In this document: positions 1 to 7,176 of the stretch, piece after piece
Numbering within the stretch: position 1 is the stretch's first letter
How the letters are laid out: the number at the start of each line of letters is the position of its first letter
Source of the DNA: a virus
Strand: one strand, 5' to 3'
DNA length: 32,263 bases
IMG/VR virus record: IMGVR_UViG_3300009433_000024
Location: 1 to 32,263 of that record
The notes under the pieces: generated by a model
Told to the model about the DNA's origin: nothing
Seen by the model: the letters and a program-made list of their open reading frames with translations, nothing else
Databases searched by the model: none
Program-made: the position numbers and the translations under genes

Positions 1-556
1 AGATGCATCAGCTGCTGATGAATATTGGAATGCAAGCAATAACAAAGCTCTTAATTCTGGTAAAACAGGATATGATGATTTAGGTTTCTATAATACACAA
101 GGGCAATGGTTCCAAACATTAGGAACTAAAATGCAAAAAGTATCTAACAAAATTCACCAAAAGACTCTTAGAGGTGGTGCTAATTTCTGTGTGATATCTC
201 CTTCAGTAGCAACTATCATTGAATCAATCCCAGGATTTGCTTCAAACTCAGATGGTGATGCTTCAAAAGGAAAATTTGCATTCGGTATCCAGAAAATGGG
301 ACAAATGAACAGCAGATATGATGTTTACAAGAATCCATATATGACTGAAGGAACAATCCTTATGGGATATAGAGGTAACCAATTCCTAGAAACAGGAGCG
401 GTATTTGCACCTTACATTCCATTGATTATGACTCCATTAGTATACGATCCAGACACTTTCACACCAAGAAAAGGTCTATTAACGCGTTATGCTAAGAAGA
501 TGATTAGACCAGAATTTTATGGAAGAGTATTTGTTAGCGGATTAGCGTCTGTATAA
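1..556 (+). CDS. 23: Major capsid protein (T4 gp23-like), C-terminal part, 5' end outside window
   Basis: The reading frame is open from base 2 to the stop at 554-556, giving the last 184 residues of the protein. The first in-window ATG (131) is internal and is not the start. The sequence shows the typical end of T4-type capsid proteins: a 'GGANFCVISPSVATII' segment, then a 'YDVYKNPYMTEGTILMGYRG' stretch, 'GAVFAPYIPL', 'YDPDTFTPRKGLLTRYAKK', and a short basic/aromatic tail. T4 gp23 is about 520 residues, so roughly the last third is present. It forms the hexamers of the prolate head shell. A strong intrinsic terminator follows at once, and the next gene has its own late-type promoter, so this very abundant product is insulated from the downstream neck genes. 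The family call is firm. Whether a protease cleaves the N-terminus, as in T4, cannot be seen here. Confidence 0.93.
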   Translation, partial: DASAADEYWNASNNKALNSGKTGYDDLGFYNTQGQWFQTLGTKMQKVSNKIHQKTLRGGANFCVISPSVATIIESIPGFASNSDGDASKGKFAFGIQKMGQMNSRYDVYKNPYMTEGTILMGYRGNQFLETGAVFAPYIPLIMTPLVYDPDTFTPRKGLLTRYAKKMIRPEFYGRVFVSGLASV

Positions 557-582
557 GATACACTCTTAATATAATTTCAATT

Positions 583-612
583 AAGACCTGGCTTTTTAGT
601 CAGGTCTTTTTT
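583..612 (+). terminator. Rho-independent terminator after the capsid gene
   Basis: An 11-bp inverted repeat (583-593 with 598-608, including one G-U pair) closes a TTTT loop and runs into a T tract at 607-612. It begins 26 nt after the capsid stop codon, as expected for an intrinsic terminator, and a late-type promoter box follows 20 nt further on. Confidence 0.88.
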
Positions 613-632
613 ATTTCCATTTTATCTTTTAG

Positions 633-642
633 TATTTATAAT
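633..642 (+). promoter_or_regulatory. Late-type promoter box TATTTATAAT
   Basis: TATTTATAAT lies in the short gap between the capsid terminator and the gene at 650, with 7 nt between the ten-base box and the ATG. It belongs to an eleven-member set of near-identical boxes found just upstream of structural and lysis genes. Confidence 0.7.
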
Positions 643-649
643 CAAAACT

Positions 650-1075
650 ATGGCTGATTTCACCCTTTTAATAAGAGAACGTGTTTTACTTGAAGGTACC
701 GAGAGAGGAACTGATTATAATCTTACAATAAACAACATTGAAAATATTGATAACAGGATAGTTACTATCCCTTCAGGCAGTGTAACTACTATTTTTAAAT
801 ATAGTAATCTCCCAGGAGCAGGTACATTTACTTCAAGTAGTTTTAAATATGGTAGAATATCAAATTATTCAACAACCACACCAATAAATTTAAAAGTATC
901 CTCTTCTTCTGAATTGTTAAATTTTTCATTAGCAGCTGGAGGAACATTTATGCTTTCTACAAGTGAAATAACAAGTAGTTTAACAAATACATTTACTTAT
1001 GATAATATAGACTCAGTTTCAGTAGAACCATCTGGAAGTAATGCTAAAGTAGAGTATTTTATAGCAACCACTTAA
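650..1075 (+). CDS. Unrecognised small structural protein between capsid and neck genes
   Basis: This 141-residue protein matches no family I recognise. It is rich in Ser, Thr and Asn, has no cysteine, no signal peptide and no membrane segment, and its alternating hydrophobic/polar pattern suggests an all-beta fold ('IVTIPSGSVTTIFKYSNL', 'SVSVEPSGSNAKVEYFIATT'). It is the first gene of a transcription unit with its own late-type box at 633 and lies directly between the capsid gene and gp13. That position suggests a virion component, for example a head decoration or neck-associated protein, but this is inference from place and composition only. There is no Shine-Dalgarno sequence; the ATG at 650 is chosen because it follows the promoter box and opens the frame. 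Confidence 0.6.
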   Translation: MADFTLLIRERVLLEGTERGTDYNLTINNIENIDNRIVTIPSGSVTTIFKYSNLPGAGTFTSSSFKYGRISNYSTTTPINLKVSSSSELLNFSLAAGGTFMLSTSEITSSLTNTFTYDNIDSVSVEPSGSNAKVEYFIATT

Positions 1076-1086
1076 TTTAAAATATT

Positions 1087-2235
1087 ATGAATATACCTAT
1101 TTGGACAGGATCATCAACCTTTGCCGTGGGGCAAACCCCATTTGGTTTTTATGACCATCAATTAGACTTCCAAAGAGATGCGGATAAAGTAGCTGACTTT
1201 TGTGCTAGACGTTTAGGTTATCCTTTAGCTGATGTAGAATTACAATCAGGTTCATTTTATACTGCTTTTGAGGAAGCAATTACCATATATGGAAATGAAT
1301 TATATGCTTATAAAGTAAGAGAAAATTATTTATCATTACAAGGAGCTTCATCTACTATTGATGCTAATCTCCAATTAATATCACCAAATTTAGCTAATGT
1401 TGTTAGAATTTCTGAACAATATGGTGTTGAAGCTGGAGTTGGAGGTAACGTGACTTGGTATTCAGGTTCTATAAATTTAACTTATGGAAAACAAGAATAT
1501 GACATGAATGCTTGGGCAGCTGCTAATGCTGATTTAAAAGCAAATGATGGTATAGAAATTAAAAGGGTATTTTATGAATCACCTCCTGCTATTACAAGAT
1601 ATTTTGATCCATACGCAGGTACTGGAACAGGAATGATTGATTTATTAGATTCATTTGGTTGGGGTAGTTATTCACCTGCTATTAACTTCTTGTTAATGCC
1701 TATAAATTATGATTTACAAACAATACAAGCTATAGAATTTAATGATACAATTAGAAGATCAAATTATTCCTTTGAATTAGTAAATAACCAATTAAAAATA
1801 TTCCCTATTCCAAATGGTAGTGTTCAAAAATTATTCTTTCAATATATAAAAAAATCAGAAAGGAATAACCCATACACAAATGGAAATGATATTATTACTA
1901 ATGTTTCTGAAGTACCATTTGAAAATCCAAATTACAACACAATTAACTCAATTGGTAGACAATGGATATTTGAAATGACTTTAGCAATAGCTAAAGAAAT
2001 GTTAGGATATGTTAGAGGTAAATACTCAACAGTTCCAATCCCTGATGCTGAAGTAACATTAAATCAACAAGATTTATTATCTTCAGCTACTGCTGATAGA
2101 GCAGCTTTAATAGAAAGATTAAGAAATTATTTTGATGAAACATCAAGAGATAAATTATTAGAAAGAAAATCATTAGAAGGAGATTATTTAGAAAAAGAAT
2201 TAAATAAAGTTCCAAGAGTAATTTATATAGGATAA
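1087..2235 (+). CDS. 13: Neck protein, head completion (T4 gp13-like)
   Basis: This 382-residue protein resembles gp13, which with gp14 forms the ring that closes the DNA-filled head and receives the tail. Supporting segments are an N-terminal 'FCARRLGYPLADVELQSG' followed by 'FYTAFEEAITIYGNE', and a C-terminal 'RQWIFEMTLAIAKEMLGYVR' with 'GKYSTVPIPDAEVTLNQQDL' and a helical 'ALIERLRNYFDE' tail. These are hallmarks of the gp13 family (T4 gp13 is about 310 residues). The extra length sits mainly in the middle (roughly residues 100-200), where an Ala/Gly/Tyr-rich section looks like an insertion. The gene ends 1 nt before the gp14-like gene and has no promoter box of its own, so it is probably read from the box at 633. 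Confidence 0.8.
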   Translation: MNIPIWTGSSTFAVGQTPFGFYDHQLDFQRDADKVADFCARRLGYPLADVELQSGSFYTAFEEAITIYGNELYAYKVRENYLSLQGASSTIDANLQLISPNLANVVRISEQYGVEAGVGGNVTWYSGSINLTYGKQEYDMNAWAAANADLKANDGIEIKRVFYESPPAITRYFDPYAGTGTGMIDLLDSFGWGSYSPAINFLLMPINYDLQTIQAIEFNDTIRRSNYSFELVNNQLKIFPIPNGSVQKLFFQYIKKSERNNPYTNGNDIITNVSEVPFENPNYNTINSIGRQWIFEMTLAIAKEMLGYVRGKYSTVPIPDAEVTLNQQDLLSSATADRAALIERLRNYFDETSRDKLLERKSLEGDYLEKELNKVPRVIYIG

Positions 2236-2236
2236 T

Positions 2237-2800
2237 ATGGCGTTATTTGGAGGTCAAAGAGATATAAGTCTATTTAGACATGTTAATAGAGAATTAATGG
2301 GTAACATTATTTCTCAGGAATGTGTTTACTATAAATTTAAATTAGATGAAACCAAAGTCAACATCTATGGAGAAGCTGCTGAATCCAAATATTATTTTAG
2401 GGGTGTTATACTCAGTTGTTTAGTTCAAAGATCACCACAATCCTACCCAGATGATGAATTTGGTGTACAATATTATCAAAACATTGATTTTCGTTTTTTA
2501 CGTGATGATTTACTACAAAGAAATCTTGATTTTAATAAAGACTTTGATCAAGGAGATTATTTTGGAGCTGATTTAGTTCCTGAAGTAGGCGACATCATCT
2601 ACTATTATGGTGGGTATTATGAAGTTGATGATATTGTAGCAAATCAATATTTTGTAGGCAAAGATCCTGATTATGATTACGCTGAAAATCCAATAAATCC
2701 AGGATTACAAAACTTTGGTAGTGATTTATCTATTATATGTAAAACTCATTACACCCCTGTTGATAAAGTACAATTAGAGAAAGGAAGAATAAATGGCTAA
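2237..2800 (+). CDS. 14: Neck protein (T4 gp14-like)
   Basis: The 187-residue product fits the gp14 neck family by position and by its N-terminal section, where 'NIISQECVYYKFKLDETKVN' and 'IYGEAAESKYYFRGV' correspond to the 'E.v.yyk..l.et..niYGE' region of gp14 proteins. The middle is acidic and aromatic (residues about 70-145, ending 'VGDIIYYYGGYYEVDDI'). It is shorter than T4 gp14 (256 residues), as is common outside the close T4 relatives. Its last 8 nt overlap the start of the next gene, which suggests coupled translation. It should assemble with the gp13-like protein on the portal vertex. Confidence 0.72.
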   Translation: MALFGGQRDISLFRHVNRELMGNIISQECVYYKFKLDETKVNIYGEAAESKYYFRGVILSCLVQRSPQSYPDDEFGVQYYQNIDFRFLRDDLLQRNLDFNKDFDQGDYFGADLVPEVGDIIYYYGGYYEVDDIVANQYFVGKDPDYDYAENPINPGLQNFGSDLSIICKTHYTPVDKVQLEKGRING

Positions 2801-3890
2801 AAATTATAGAAAACCAGTACCTAAATCTCAAAAAGAGATATCAAAGGGATTACAAACACCCTATGATGCTAAAATGGGTAACCCTAATAATGCTAAGGAA
2901 GGTTCTCAATTTCCACCAACAAATGAAGCTAATGTTCCTTTCAATAGGTCAACTAAAATGTCTTTTAAAGATGATGAAACTAAACCATTTGTAGTTAGTA
3001 TAAAAGATATTGATGAATCTATAATGTATTATTTTAATAATGTTATTAGACCTTATGTAATACAAAATGGAGAAAGAATAGCAGTTCCTATTATATATGG
3101 TTCACCTGAAAGATGGAAATCAGTTCAAAAAGATGGTTATTATAGAGATAAAAAAGGAGCTATAATGAATCCCATTTTAATGTTTAAAAGAGATTCAATT
3201 GAAAAAAACAGAACATTATCAAGAAAATTAGATGCAAACCATCCTAATTTATATACTTCTTGGCAAAAATCTTATAATACTAAAAATTTCTATAGTAATT
3301 TTAATTTATTAAACAATAGAATTCCTACTAAACAATTTATAGCTAATGTTGTTCCTGATTATGTTAATATAACCTATAGTTGTATAGTCCAAACCTACTA
3401 TGTAGAACAATTAAATAAAATAGTTGAAGCAATAAATTATGCCTCTGATTCATATTGGGGTAACCCAGAAAGATTTAAATTTAGGGCTAGTATAGACAAT
3501 TTTGCTATTGTAACTGAATTACAACAAAGTCAAGAAAGATTAGTTAGAAGTACATTTCAAATTAAAACATATGGGTATATAGTCCCTGATGTTGTTCAGA
3601 AAGATACTAAAGCTATAAAGAAATATAATGATAAATCCAAAGTAATTTTTCAAATAGAAACAACTTCAGATCCAAATAGATATGAAGCAAACCCAACTAC
3701 TACAGATGATGGTAGAAGTAGGGATACTCAAGGAGGAGGAAGTGTAACTTTAACATCTCCACCTGTTTCTTTTCCATCATCACCAGCAACCCCTGCTTTA
3801 ATTTCATTAAATGATTTACCAACATCTGATCCGGGTGTATCAGGTGTATTATGGAATAATGGAGGGGTTCCAACTATATCAACTGGGTAA
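2793..3890 (+). CDS. 15: Tail completion / sheath stabiliser protein (T4 gp15-like)
   Basis: The 365-residue protein contains the features of the gp15 terminator family: a 'YYFNNVIRPYVIQNGERIAV' segment then 'PIIYGSPERW', a 'YYRDKKGAIMNPILMFKRDS' stretch, and 'PDYVNITYSCIVQTYYVEQL' followed by 'NKIVEAINYASDSYWG' and 'RFKFRASIDNF'. gp15 caps the finished tail and joins it to the neck. The core lies at about residues 60-270. The first 60 residues (Lys/Pro/Asn-rich) and the last 70 (low-complexity Thr/Ser/Pro/Gly) are extra compared with T4 gp15 (272 residues). It overlaps the gp14-like gene by 8 nt and ends immediately before a late-type box, so it closes this transcription unit. Confidence 0.75.
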   Translation: MAKNYRKPVPKSQKEISKGLQTPYDAKMGNPNNAKEGSQFPPTNEANVPFNRSTKMSFKDDETKPFVVSIKDIDESIMYYFNNVIRPYVIQNGERIAVPIIYGSPERWKSVQKDGYYRDKKGAIMNPILMFKRDSIEKNRTLSRKLDANHPNLYTSWQKSYNTKNFYSNFNLLNNRIPTKQFIANVVPDYVNITYSCIVQTYYVEQLNKIVEAINYASDSYWGNPERFKFRASIDNFAIVTELQQSQERLVRSTFQIKTYGYIVPDVVQKDTKAIKKYNDKSKVIFQIETTSDPNRYEANPTTTDDGRSRDTQGGGSVTLTSPPVSFPSSPATPALISLNDLPTSDPGVSGVLWNNGGVPTISTG

Positions 3891-3900
3891 TATTTATAAT
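3891..3900 (+). promoter_or_regulatory. Late-type promoter box TATTTATAAT
   Basis: The box starts directly after the gp15-like stop codon and lies 11 nt before the ATG of the fibre gene at 3912. It probably drives the first half of the fibre/LamG cassette. Confidence 0.7.
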
Positions 3901-3911
3901 AAAAAAATTAA

Positions 3912-5171
3912 ATGGCAAATGTTAGATTTTTAGATCAGGTATCAGTAAGTGCTTTTGGAAATACAGGAGATGGGGGAGGTTCTTCTATTTCTTCTTCTTA
4001 CGCTGAAACAGCATCATTTGCTCAAAGTGGAGATGGAAATTTTAGTGGTTCATTTTCAGGATCATTTCAAGGTGATGGTTCTAATTTAACAGGAATAGTA
4101 ACAGATCCATTTCCTTATACAGGATCTGCTCTTATATCAGGGTCATTAAACTTAACAGGGTCATTAAGTGTAAATAGTGGAATAATAAATTTATCATCAA
4201 CACCTACTTCCCCAGGTGTAAATTCACAAGTAAATATAGGTGCAGATTCTGATACATCTATTAAAGTTTTAAAAGTATATTCAAATGCGGGTTATGTAGA
4301 GATTGGTCCTCAAAATGCTAGTTTCTCCCATTTCTATACAGATAGAGCTAAATATTATTTCAATAAACCCCTTCAAGTAGCAGGTGAAGTAATGAGTCAT
4401 ACTGATCAAGATTTAGTATTAGGAAGTAGAGGAGGAACTAGTGATACAATTACCATAGGTACTAATGATATTATATTTGAACTAAATAATAATAATATAT
4501 TCTACATGACCACAGGTAGTTCAGGTTTAGATTCAATATTAAGTGGTAGTGCAACATCAACAGCATCCTTTGGAACATATTTAGGTGATGGTTCACAATT
4601 AACAGGTATTTCAACTACACCATTTCCATTTTCAGGTTCAGCAGTAATAACAGGAAGTTTAGTAGTATCAGGGTCAAGCAAACCCCTAGAAGTAATTGGA
4701 AGTGGCTCAACAGTATTTAGTATACAAGGTAGTTTAGGAGAATTATTTGCTATAGATGATCAATTATCAGGTTCATTACTAGTTGTAAATAATATTTCAG
4801 GTTTACCTCAATTTGAAGTATTTTCAGATGGTAGAACTTTAATAGGAGCAGACCCTCGTTCATTATACACTACTGCGATTATAAATGCAACATCATTAGC
4901 TACCTCACAGTCTATATATTCACTAAGTACTAGCTCATATGACGGTGTATTCTTTGATTACACGGTAACATCCGCATCAAATGCACGAGCAGGAAACATA
5001 ATGTCAATATGGAATGGAGGAAATTTAGTTTACACAGAAAATACTACAACCGATATAGGATCAACAACAGGAGTTACATTTAATGTAGAAATTTCACAAT
5101 CACAAGCCCAACTTATTTCAGTAACAGATACTGAAGGATGGAAAATTAAAACAATTATAAGATCAATATAA
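3912..5171 (+). CDS. Fibre-like structural protein with internal duplication
   Basis: The 419-residue protein is Ser/Gly/Thr-rich with low-complexity stretches typical of trimeric phage fibres. It carries two copies of a module: 'GDGSNLTGIVTDPFPYTGSA' near residues 54-73 and 'GDGSQLTGISTTPFPFSGSA' near 225-245, each followed by a 'GSL.L.GSL'-type beta repeat. The same GSFQGDGSxLT segment recurs in the gene at 6726, so the two fibre proteins share a building block. The C-terminal third ('TSSYDGVFFDYTVTSASNAR', 'WKIKTIIRSI') looks like a compact beta domain of a kind often seen at fibre ends. No enzymatic motif is visible. It likely forms part of a receptor-binding or neck/baseplate-attached fibre. 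The fibre class is well supported; its place on the virion is inferred. Confidence 0.7.
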   Translation: MANVRFLDQVSVSAFGNTGDGGGSSISSSYAETASFAQSGDGNFSGSFSGSFQGDGSNLTGIVTDPFPYTGSALISGSLNLTGSLSVNSGIINLSSTPTSPGVNSQVNIGADSDTSIKVLKVYSNAGYVEIGPQNASFSHFYTDRAKYYFNKPLQVAGEVMSHTDQDLVLGSRGGTSDTITIGTNDIIFELNNNNIFYMTTGSSGLDSILSGSATSTASFGTYLGDGSQLTGISTTPFPFSGSAVITGSLVVSGSSKPLEVIGSGSTVFSIQGSLGELFAIDDQLSGSLLVVNNISGLPQFEVFSDGRTLIGADPRSLYTTAIINATSLATSQSIYSLSTSSYDGVFFDYTVTSASNARAGNIMSIWNGGNLVYTENTTTDIGSTTGVTFNVEISQSQAQLISVTDTEGWKIKTIIRSI

Positions 5172-5175
5172 TGTT

Positions 5176-5919
5176 ATGTCGTTACAAAGAGGACCAAAAA
5201 TAGTAACTGAAGGGTTAATATTTTATGTAGATGCTGCTAATCCAAAATCATATGTAAGTGGTAGTACTACAACAAATAATCTAACTAACACAGATGAAAT
5301 TGGAAATTTAATAAACAATACAGGTTTTTCCACAGACAATCAAGGAACTTGGGTATTTGATGGTGTTGATGATTATATAACATTTGGGGATCTAACATCC
5401 ATAAATCCTGAATTAAATAGTTTTACTTGTAATATATTTTTTAAAATAGACCCTACTACCTTAACAACTAATGTGGTTTTAACTAAGGGAAGTAGTTCAT
5501 CTAATTTAATTGGTTGGGCGATATTTTATGGAGATGTAAATGGAGTAATAGAAATTAGATGTAATGGGAATAATGGTTTAAGTCAAAGAGCTGGTCAATA
5601 TATACCTATAAATGAAAACCAAATTTATATGGTTAGTTTAGTTATTAACCGAACTGATAACACAATAAAAGGTTATTTAAATGGTAGTAATAATAATTGG
5701 AATGATGGTAATTTTGCTGGAAGTTATACTACTAACTCTATTACAGGATTTGGTTCAATAATATCCCCAGATGACTTTTTTATTGGAAGAAGAAGTAATA
5801 TTGGTGCTCCTTTACCTATGCTTGGTAACATTTATTTAGTTAATTGTTACAATAGGGCTTTATCAGAAGAAGAAATTTTACAAAACTATAATACATTAAA
5901 AGGGAGGTTTGGATTATGA
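5176..5919 (+). CDS. LamG-domain (concanavalin-like) protein, one module
   Basis: The 247-residue protein is a single LamG/laminin-G-like jelly-roll. Signs are 'GLIFYVDAANPKSY' at the N-terminus, the 'WVFDGVDDYITFGD' strand, the 'IYMVSLVINRTDNTIKGYLN' and 'FFIGRR' strands, and the C-terminal 'NIYLVNCYNRALSEEEILQN' helix typical of LamG_3-type domains. Such domains usually bind glycans or act as adhesion modules on phage fibres. Unlike its three paralogues downstream it lacks the GPLPPSFNN start and the C-terminal NM..D...D.P repeat, so it is the most divergent member. It starts 4 nt after the fibre stop codon, and its TGA overlaps the next ATG (ATGA), which suggests translational coupling. 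Confidence 0.8.
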   Translation: MSLQRGPKIVTEGLIFYVDAANPKSYVSGSTTTNNLTNTDEIGNLINNTGFSTDNQGTWVFDGVDDYITFGDLTSINPELNSFTCNIFFKIDPTTLTTNVVLTKGSSSSNLIGWAIFYGDVNGVIEIRCNGNNGLSQRAGQYIPINENQIYMVSLVINRTDNTIKGYLNGSNNNWNDGNFAGSYTTNSITGFGSIISPDDFFIGRRSNIGAPLPMLGNIYLVNCYNRALSEEEILQNYNTLKGRFGL

Positions 5920-6587
5920 GCGGACGAGTAGGACCATTACCACCTTCATTCAACAACATATATTCGTTTGCATTTGATGGAGTTGATGACCAAATTCTTA
6001 CTTTATCAAGTTTTATAGCTACTGGAGAATTTACTCTTTCTTCATGGATGAAGCCAACAATTTTAAATAGCACTCAAAATATTTTAGGTAATGGTACAAG
6101 CTCTCAAAATTGGATAAACCCAAGTTCAGCAACAACTATAAGAGTAAAACCAGCTGGAACTTTATTGAATTTTTCTGAAACAGGTGGCAATAATTTAACT
6201 GTTGGTTCTTGGAACCATATTTTAATATATAGAAATTCAAGTAATGATATAGGAATTTTTGTAAATGGTGCAACTTTTGGAACTACTGCAAATAATTCTA
6301 ATACATTAACCTTAGCAACAATAGGTAGGGGAGTTAATAGATGGTTTTCAGGCAATCTTGATGAAGTAGCATTTTTTAATAGTGATAAATCAAGTGATGT
6401 AGCTACAATTTATAACTCAGGAGTACCTTCAGATTTAACATTTTTAAATCCTTTTGCTTGGTACAGAATGGGAGAAAAGGCAACCTATGATGGTACAAAT
6501 TGGACATTAGTTGATCAAGGCAGTGGTGGAAATAATGGAACTTCTGTTAACATGGATTTAATTGACAGAGTAGAAGATACACCTTAA
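5916..6587 (+). CDS. LamG-domain protein, one module with one C-terminal 12-residue repeat
   Basis: The 223-residue protein has one LamG module. It begins near residue 5 with 'GPLPPSFNNIYSFAFDGVDD', continues through 'GEFTLSSWMKP' and 'WNHILIYRNSSNDIGIFVNG', and closes with 'NLDEVAFFN' and 'ATIYNSGVPSDLTFLNPFAW'. A 'YRMGEKATYDGTNWTL' linker leads to a single 12-residue tail unit, NMDLIDRVEDTP, at the very C-terminus. The same start, linker and tail occur in the genes at 7177 and 8791, so these are recent paralogues. The start overlaps the stop of the preceding gene. The likely role is glycan or receptor recognition; the ligand is unknown. Confidence 0.8.
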   Translation: MSGRVGPLPPSFNNIYSFAFDGVDDQILTLSSFIATGEFTLSSWMKPTILNSTQNILGNGTSSQNWINPSSATTIRVKPAGTLLNFSETGGNNLTVGSWNHILIYRNSSNDIGIFVNGATFGTTANNSNTLTLATIGRGVNRWFSGNLDEVAFFNSDKSSDVATIYNSGVPSDLTFLNPFAWYRMGEKATYDGTNWTLVDQGSGGNNGTSVNMDLIDRVEDTP

Positions 6588-6597
6588 AGGAAAAATT

Positions 6598-6654
6598 ATG
6601 AGATTCGGACCATTACCACCAACTTTACTTTTAGATGATTATGGGTTAACTTAA
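6598..6654 (+). pseudogene. 18-codon stub of a LamG gene start
   Basis: An ATG at 6598 opens a tiny frame coding MRFGPLPPTLLLDDYGLT and then a stop. The DNA from 6592 to 6620 is identical to 8785-8813, the upstream region and first codons of the three-module LamG gene at 8791 (MRFGPLPPSFNN), after which similarity ends abruptly. This looks like the leftover 5' end of a LamG gene whose body was lost or replaced, or a landing site for LamG module exchange. A late-type box follows 9 nt after the stop. It could be translated, but an 18-residue product with no fold is unlikely to have a role of its own. Confidence 0.65.
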
Positions 6655-6663
6655 ACTTTAACA

Positions 6664-6673
6664 TATTTATAAT
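6664..6673 (+). promoter_or_regulatory. Late-type promoter box TATTTATAAT
   Basis: The box is followed by AAACATAG, an extension shared with the copies at 17024 and 31944. It lies 52 nt before the ATG at 6726, the longest leader among the eleven boxes, and would drive the second half of the LamG cassette. Confidence 0.7.
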
Positions 6674-6725
6674 AAACATAGTAAAAAATATTTAACCTCT
6701 TTTTGGATAGTGAAAAAAAGATAAC

Positions 6726-7172
6726 ATGGCAAACGAATTTATAATAAAGAAAGGCTTAATCTCAAAAGCCAACTCAGTAGTATCAGGTTCTCTGATAGTA
6801 ACAGAAGGAATCTCAGGTTCATTCTCAGGTTCATTCCAAGGTGATGGTTCACAATTAACAAATCTTCAAAGACCAATTTCAAGTTCTGTATCTACAAATG
6901 TTACTGCTAGTAATTCAAATTCAGGATATTATTTTAGAGCAGGTGGAAATGTAACTTGTTCTATTCAAACTAATGCTTCAGTACCCTGCAATGTAGGATC
7001 TGAATTTGAATTCTTCCAAACATCATCTGCAGGTAATATGTTGTTTTTAACAGGAAGTGGAGTAACATTAAATTCAAAAAGTGGAAATATAACTCTAACA
7101 GGACAATTCTCAGCAGCTACCCTTAAAAAAGTAGACAATGATGAATGGGACTTAATAGGAGATTTATCTTAA
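6726..7172 (+). CDS. Short fibre protein sharing a module with the 3912 fibre
   Basis: The 148-residue protein begins MANEFIIKKGLISKANSVVS and then carries the 'SGSFSGSFQGDGSQLTNL' segment found in the fibre gene at 3912. The C-terminal half ('SGYYFRAGGNVTCSIQTNAS' through 'GSEFEFFQTSSAGNMLFLTG', 'GVTLNSKSGN' and 'KKVDNDEWDLIGDLS') matches a common small beta domain at the ends of phage and prophage fibres. In that domain a 'G.n.tv....' strand, a 'v.q.g.G.v.f..g.gvti.s' core and a 'k...neW.l.Gd' end are usual. It is the first gene after the box at 6664 and is followed 4 nt later by the two-module LamG gene. It may be a small tip or connector on which LamG proteins are mounted; that part is inference. 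Confidence 0.7.
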   Translation: MANEFIIKKGLISKANSVVSGSLIVTEGISGSFSGSFQGDGSQLTNLQRPISSSVSTNVTASNSNSGYYFRAGGNVTCSIQTNASVPCNVGSEFEFFQTSSAGNMLFLTGSGVTLNSKSGNITLTGQFSAATLKKVDNDEWDLIGDLS

Positions 7173-7176
7173 AAAT

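Noticed and set aside
131-556. ATG at 131 as the start of a separate 141-residue gene
   Set aside because: The same frame is open to the window edge and the upstream residues continue a gp23-type capsid sequence, so this is an internal methionine.
633-640. Reading the TATTTATA boxes as minus-strand T4 late promoters (TATAAATA)
   Set aside because: All boxes lie just upstream of + strand starts, share a downstream extension in that direction, and no minus-strand genes exist for them to serve.
5840-6355. Minus-strand open frames opposite the LamG genes (5840-6073, 6104-6355), and similar ones at 9144, 16528, 19375, 23789, 24413, 28260 and 29837
   Set aside because: All lie opposite genes with clear family matches, have no promoter or recognisable protein, and arise from the A+T-rich coding pattern.
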